64,000 nt of DNA from Avena insularis (taxonomy: Eukaryota > Streptophyta > Magnoliopsida > Poales > Poaceae). The DNA lies in the NCBI GenBank assembly GCA_023614405.1, contig CM042688.1:441430028-441494027 (forward strand), in the 5' to 3' direction. The notes under the pieces were generated by a model. It was not told the DNA's origin. It was given only the letters and a program-made list of their open reading frames with translations, and made no database searches. The position numbers and the translations under genes are program-made. Below are positions 59,581 through 64,000 of the stretch, one piece after another; the first letter of the stretch is position 1, and the number at the start of each line of letters is the position of its first letter.

Positions 59581-59583
59581 TAG
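59581..59583. other. Right target-site duplication, TAG
   Basis: The satellite restarts TAGGAACATGTTGG. The left junction ends GGCCTAT, so the interrupted monomer is completed with 3 bp present on both sides (one mismatch). Confidence 0.7.
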
Positions 59584-61290
59584 GAACATGTTGGAATTCA
59601 ACTTCGACATGCAATGGAGCACCAGTGTGAAAGTGGTTGCAATGCCACACCCACTTGAGCGTGTGTGGCCATGTGGATCATTGTGGTTTGGAAAAGAGCA
59701 CATGCAGTGACACACCAATATGTGTCAAACCATGGTAAGAAAGGCTAGGAACATGTTAGAATTCAACTGCCACATGCAATGAAGCACCATTGTGAAAGAG
59801 GTTGCAAGGCCACACCCACTTGAGTTGTGGTTTGGAAAATAACACATTAAATGACTCTCCAATATGTGTCGGACCATGGTCAGAAAGCCTAGGAACATGT
59901 TGGAATGCAGCTGCCACATGCAATGGAGCACCAATGTGAAAGAAGTTGCAATGCCACACCCACTTGAGTGTGTGTGTGTCCATCTGGATCATTGTGGTTT
60001 GGAAAACAGGATATGCAATGACACTCCAATATGTGTCAAAACATGGTAAGAAAGCCCAGGAACAAGTTGGAATTCAACTAACACGTGCAATAGAGCACTA
60101 GTTTGAAAGAGGTTGTATCACCACACCCACTTCATCCTATGTGGCCATGTGGATAATTGTGGTTTGGAAAAGAACACATGCAATGACACTCCAATATGTG
60201 TCAAACCATGGTCATAAAGCCCAGAAACATGTTGGAATTAAACTGCCACCTTCAATAGAGAACCAATTTGAAAGAGGTTGCAATGCCACACCCACTTGAG
60301 TGTGTGTGTCCATGTGGATCATTGTGGTTTGGCAAATAACACATGCAGTGACACTCCAATATGTGTTAAACCATGGTAAAAAATCCTAGGAATATGTTGG
60401 AATTGAATAGCCACATGCAATGTAGCACTAGTGTGAAAGACATTGCATCACCACGCCCACTTGAGTGTGTGTGGCCATGTGCATCGTTGTGGTTTGGAAA
60501 AGAACACTTGCAATGTCACTCCAATATGTGTCAAACCATGGTCAGAAAGCCCAGAAACATGTTGGAATTCAACTGCCACATGCAATGGAGCACCATTTTG
60601 AAAGAGGTTGCATCACCACACCCACCTGAGTGTGTCTGGCCATGTGGATCATCGTGGTTTTGAAAATAACACATGCAATGACACTGCAATATGTGTCAGA
60701 CCATTGTCAGAAAGCCCAAGACCATGTTGGAATTCAATTGCCACATGCAATGGAGCACCAGTTTGAAAAAGGTTACATCACCACACCCACTTGAGTGTGT
60801 GTGACCATGTGGATCATTGTGGTTTGGAAAATAATACATGCAATGACACTCCAATATATGCCAAACCATGGTAAGAAAGCCCAGGAACATGTTGGAATTC
60901 AACTGCCACATGCAATGGAGCACCAGCTTAAAAGAGGTTGCAATTCCACACCCACTTGAGTGTGTGTGGCCATGTGGATCATTGTTGTTTGGAAAAGAAC
61001 CCATGCAATGACACTAGAATATGTGTTAAACCATGGTCAGGAAGCCCTGGAACATGTTGGAATTCAACTGTCACATGCAATGGAGCACAATTGTGAAAGA
61101 GATTGCATCACCACACCCAGTTGAGTGTGTGTGGCCATGTGGATCATTGTGGTTTGGAAAAGAACACATGCAATGACACTCCAATATGTGTCAAGCCATG
61201 GTAAGAATTCCTAGGAACATGTTGGAATTCAACTGCCACATGTAATGGAGCACCATTGTGAAAGAGGTTGTAATGCCACACCCACTTGTG
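59581..61290 (+). repeat. Satellite array, right block
   Basis: About ten monomers of the left-hand satellite lie here in the same orientation, more diverged from one another than those on the left. The array ends inside a monomer after CACACCCACTTG near 61290, where unrelated sequence begins. Confidence 0.93.
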
Positions 61291-61778
61291 TGGGGATTGT
61301 TTGTTTGCGGCCCAAAAGTTCATGGGCGAGTGCATGGCGGTACCCAAGTTCCTTGTAATTGCCGTGTTTCGTAAAGTTGGGCTGCCAACTACTAAGAGGG
61401 GCCATTTCGAGGCAAACTCATCTCACCCCTGCCAAATTCAAACATTCCGTTAAACTGCCCCGTGAAGTAGACGGTCGGGACCCACATGTCGGTCATCTAT
61501 CCGTGACACGAGCGCCAATGCGGCAACTTCTTAGGCAAATCGAGGAACTAAGTGGATTGGATGCGTTTACCATTTTCACAAATCCATTGGCTCCTTTCCC
61601 CTGGCACTAGTGGCATCGAAATCCACCCTCCAGGTAGGACAATCCCTTCAGACATTTGACTTCCGGCGCCAAGTTGATGCGCTCAGTCGCTGATCCCAAG
61701 CTCCAATGGCGCATGTCGTAGCAGCCGTTGCGAGGCTCTAGCCCGCCTTCGCCGCTGACGAGCCGAGCAGCTCGGGGG
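61291..61778 (+). promoter_or_regulatory. Upstream region of the gene at 61779
   Basis: The sequence is GC-balanced and non-repetitive within the window. It contains GACCCACATGTCGGTC, common near grass genes, and becomes GC-rich over the last 100 bp as grass leaders do. No TATA box is assigned with confidence. The 83-codon frame at 61359-61610 is not recognised. Confidence 0.4.
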
Positions 61779-62340
61779 ATGGCAGATCATACTACCAAGG
61801 AAGAAGAAGTTCTAGCTACATGCGGGTGAGCTACCCTACTCTTTGCTATTCGCACTAATTATAACTGCTAGCTAGCTACTGAACCTAAAATTGTTTGTTA
61901 GCCAATCCTGACAAACATATTTTGTCCATAGTTTTCTGTCAAGTGGGATCTCCGCGGACCACCCTTACTTGGTTATGGTAGTCCTCTTCAGGTATGACTC
62001 TAAATCAGCAATGGTGAAGGGCAAGTGGTATGGACACCATTGTTTCACGACGGAAGAAGCGCATGCGCCCCATTGTTTCACTATAGAAGAAGCGCATCTG
62101 CAGATATGCACTATATCTGATATGGTTGCTGCTCTGCGTAATCATGATGAAATATGGCCGAAGCAGAATGCAAAGATCAGCTTCATGGATGAACGTGGCA
62201 TCATGGTTCCTCTAACGTGTGACAGTCAGCTAATTGGGTTGATGAAAAGGTATTCTTCAGCTTGCATGTTTGAGATGAATTGTGATGTACTAGATGTGGA
62301 AGCTGCTGCAACTGGGAGTCGCCCTTCTATTTTTGGATAG
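61779..62340 (+). CDS. Two-exon gene of unknown function (151 aa)
   Basis: ATG at 61779 starts MADHTTKEEEVLATC. A GT donor follows 61825 (GG/GTGAG) and an AG acceptor precedes 61932 (CCATAG/TTTTCT). Joining them keeps the frame through GFLSSGISADHPYLVMVVLF into FRYDSKSAMVKGKWYGHHCF, and on to TAG at 62338. A duplicated line CFTTEEAHAPH/CFTIEEAHLQI sits at about residues 60-80. The middle (SDMVAALRNHDEIWPKQNAK, ISFMDERGIMVPLTCDSQLI) is weakly like the PB1-type N-terminal regions found upstream of MULE transposases; I would not name it from that. An unspliced or alternative 3' exon may lie at 62455-62724. Confidence 0.55.
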
Positions 62341-62499
62341 GGTGGTCGCTCGAACCCAATTAGCTCCTGGTAAGCAAAAATCTCTTGGGGTTCGCATGTT
62401 TGTGCTGAATTGTAATTTTTGTTTTATTTACTCTGTAGATATTGGGAAGTTATGCAATAGTCCTGTTTCTTTGACAGGAAGTGCCGCAAGGTTAACAAC

Positions 62500-62724
62500 A
62501 TGACTGCCGGGTCAGTCATTTTGTTTCCCGAAGAAGGTAAAAACGAGTGGAAAGATGATGCTAGACACGATTCTGGTGCTGATTGTCCTGGCGACGTAGA
62601 GTACATGAAGCTAAGAAAATTGGCACCGAGGAAGGGAAAGAAGGCAGGAAATGAAGAGGCCAGTGGATGTGATGGCTTGGCAGCCAGGCTGCGGAAGAAG
62701 ACCGCTGGCAATGAAGATGCATAG
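62500..62724 (+). CDS. Possible 3' exon or separate small frame, Lys-rich
   Basis: The frame MTAGSVILFPEEGKNEWKDD ... ends AARLRKKTAGNEDA with TAG at 62722. The two similar lines KGKKAGNEEASGCDGLAARL and RKKTAGNEDA suggest a short internal repeat. The frame extends upstream as FFDRKCRKVNN to TAG near 62458, and TTTGACAG at 62471-62478 could be a splice acceptor. A donor GTAAGC at 62371 is available upstream, but no frame-preserving join to the 61779 gene was found, so the link is unproven. Confidence 0.4.
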   Translation: MTAGSVILFPEEGKNEWKDDARHDSGADCPGDVEYMKLRKLAPRKGKKAGNEEASGCDGLAARLRKKTAGNEDA

Positions 62725-63026
62725 TAATGTGTTGAACTTGAACCTATATATGTAATTCGTTTAAATTATGGAGCTCTGTGTGTGGAACTTTCCTGGGCAA
62801 AACAATCTACCCACGTTCTCTGAGTAAAATGTACCACGACTTAGGGTTTGGAAACTCTTGAGTCAGTAGTTGAATCCGAAATTGTGATTGTGCCACTACT
62901 ATCTAAAAACACATAACACCGGTTCCACGATTGTTGAGGGGCAGGATGTCTCCAAATTTGATGGAATGTAAGTGGCATAGAAATAAATTATTTAAGCTGC
63001 TACACTCCATGAAGCAGCAACTTATT
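62725..63026. other. Intergenic, nothing recognised
   Basis: No repeat or coding signal is visible between the Lys-rich frame and the short minus-strand frame. Confidence 0.5.
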
Positions 63027-63179
63027 TTAGCTGCCGCACAACGACATGGCAATATAAACAGCAATTGCAACCGAGATGAGGAAATAGGTACCACTTTCTG
63101 GCCTAATCTTGAGCCCGTCTATCTCACCGACTCCCTGCTCCTGCATCCCCTGCATCTGGCGAAGCTCCCGGATCTCCAT
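63027..63179 (-). CDS. Short minus-strand frame, 50 aa, tail-anchor-like
   Basis: ATG at 63179 gives MEIRELRQMQGMQEQGVGEI and then DGLKIRPESGT. It ends YFLISVAIAVYIAMSLCGS before TAA at 63027. The helical, Gln/Glu-rich start followed by one hydrophobic segment of about 15 residues at the very end is the layout of a small tail-anchored protein, or of the last exon of a longer one. It lies 240 bp downstream, on the same strand, of the decayed GRF-type gene, which could be its upstream part. No family is recognised. Confidence 0.4.
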   Translation of the reverse strand: MEIRELRQMQGMQEQGVGEIDGLKIRPESGTYFLISVAIAVYIAMSLCGS

Positions 63180-63421
63180 TAACCGGGTGTACATGCTTCC
63201 ACTTTATAAATTGTGGCTGTGCCATTTGCATGCGGTACAATCCATGTAGATTACGTTTAAACAAACCCTGATCAGACAAAAGGAAGTAATGCAGGGTTAA
63301 GACAGATTAACGGGAGATCAATTTTTTTCTCCCAGGACTCCGGGACCACTAGTTTAGACCACTAGGTCAACAAGTACTACTATTACAACGTAAAAAGGCA
63401 CGGAGCAGAAGCTAAATAGAA

Positions 63422-64000
63422 CTAGTTATCACACATCTCCTTGATCTTCCTAATCTTAGCCCAGTGCGCATCTTCCTGCGAGAGCAAGGATCAAATTGTC
63501 AGCTCCTTCCTTTTAGCATCTTCCTTGCACAACTTCAATTGTTTCTCTACATTTTTCCTCATGCACTTGTCAATACTCGTAGTTGTGAACTGCAGGACTT
63601 TGGCCTGGTGAAGATCATTCCTTGCTTGGGTCAGTTCTTGCTCTGCTTTAGCCTAATGGCCAATGCCACGTCCCTATCCTTGTCGACTCTGCTAACCTTG
63701 TCTTGCACCCTCCTAAGATCTCGGTTAAGCTTGGTCGTGTCATCTGGTTCCCATAGCTTCATCTCAACACTGTCAAGAAGTGAGCTGAATACGGATTCTT
63801 TCAACTCAATAGTCATTTCCCATAGTTTGTCCAGCGTTTTCTGCTTCGATTTGGGCCACTCTGGATCTACCCATTTGACAACACCACAACTTCCTCCTTG
63901 CATCATTGAACGATGTCCTTGACACCGTAAAAACCTCCTGCATGCGTTTTGTCCTTCGAACGCTACAAATTTAGCGGACACATATCCATGTTTACATAGC
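63422..64000 (-). pseudogene. GRF-type zinc-finger/coiled-coil gene, partial and decayed
   Basis: The gene runs off the right edge of the window. In the minus frame from the edge the product reads FVAFEGQNACRRFLRCQGH, then CGVVKWVDPEWPKSKQKTLDKLWEM, the second half of the GRF zinc finger and the following line of plant GRF proteins. A coiled-coil stretch (KLNRDLRRVQDKVSRVDKDRDVALA) follows. The frame stops at about 63631, but a shift of one base near 63645 restores AEQELTQARNDLHQAKVLQF. A TGA near 63489 precedes EDAHWAKIRKIKEMCDN and the final TAG at 63422. One frameshift and one stop make it a pseudogene unless these are sequencing errors. Confidence 0.65.

Noticed and set aside
1..64000. 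CRISPR array, bacterial operons, tRNA or rRNA genes
   Set aside because: The direct repeats are contiguous satellites or modules without unique spacers, the content is plant nuclear, and no tRNA or rRNA sequence was recognised.

Overview
This window is nuclear DNA from a grass, most likely a Pooideae or Triticeae-type genome. That assignment is inference from the transposon content: CACTA ends, Stowaway MITEs whose ends read CTCCCTCC, Tat-lineage Gypsy elements with an antisense gene, and SIAH/SINA-type zinc-finger genes. No species-specific sequence was recognised. Almost none of the window is single-copy coding DNA.

Regions. (1) 1-10784 is a satellite array of about 165-bp monomers, arranged in a higher-order repeat of 3443 bp that itself combines a 1969-bp (about 12-mer) and a 1474-bp (about 9-mer) step. 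(2) 10785-59580 is a block of about 48.8 kb whose outermost bases are CACTA-type termini. It interrupts one satellite monomer exactly in phase, with a near-perfect 3-bp duplication (TAT/TAG), and the satellite resumes in the same orientation at 59581-61290. I read the block as one giant, composite, probably non-autonomous CACTA transposon. (3) 61290-64000 is flanking DNA with a small two-exon gene of unknown function and a decayed GRF-type gene at the edge.

Inside the CACTA block: inverted arms of about 1.1-1.7 kb (11.1-12.7 kb and 57.96-59.1 kb); an extra internal inverted terminal copy at 13911; a subterminal cluster of short GGCC/TTACTGTT motifs at 14.5-14.86 kb; and three decayed copies of a captured gene with SIAH-type zinc fingers. 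Copy A (minus strand, 18.4-24.4 kb) is split by a 4.36-kb inserted element flanked by AATAT. Copy B is at 48.5-50.4 kb and copy C at 56.2-57.8 kb, both on the plus strand. Between and around them lie arrays of two related AT-rich modules that carry the palindrome CACTATATAGTG or a close variant, partly as a direct segmental duplication (about 26-29.5 kb and 42.9-46.3 kb).

Nested in the block are a 12.1-kb Tat-type Gypsy retrotransposon (29547-41670, TSD GTAGA) with broken gag-pol and a multi-exon antisense gene; a 5.2-kb non-autonomous relative of it (50461-55656, TSD AGTAC/GGTAC) with related LTRs and 3' leader modules; at least two Stowaway MITEs; and a small hairpin MITE. The repeats preserve empty-site paralogues for several insertions, so the insertion order can be read directly. 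No CACTA transposase domain was found, so movement of the block would have needed a transposase supplied in trans or since lost.
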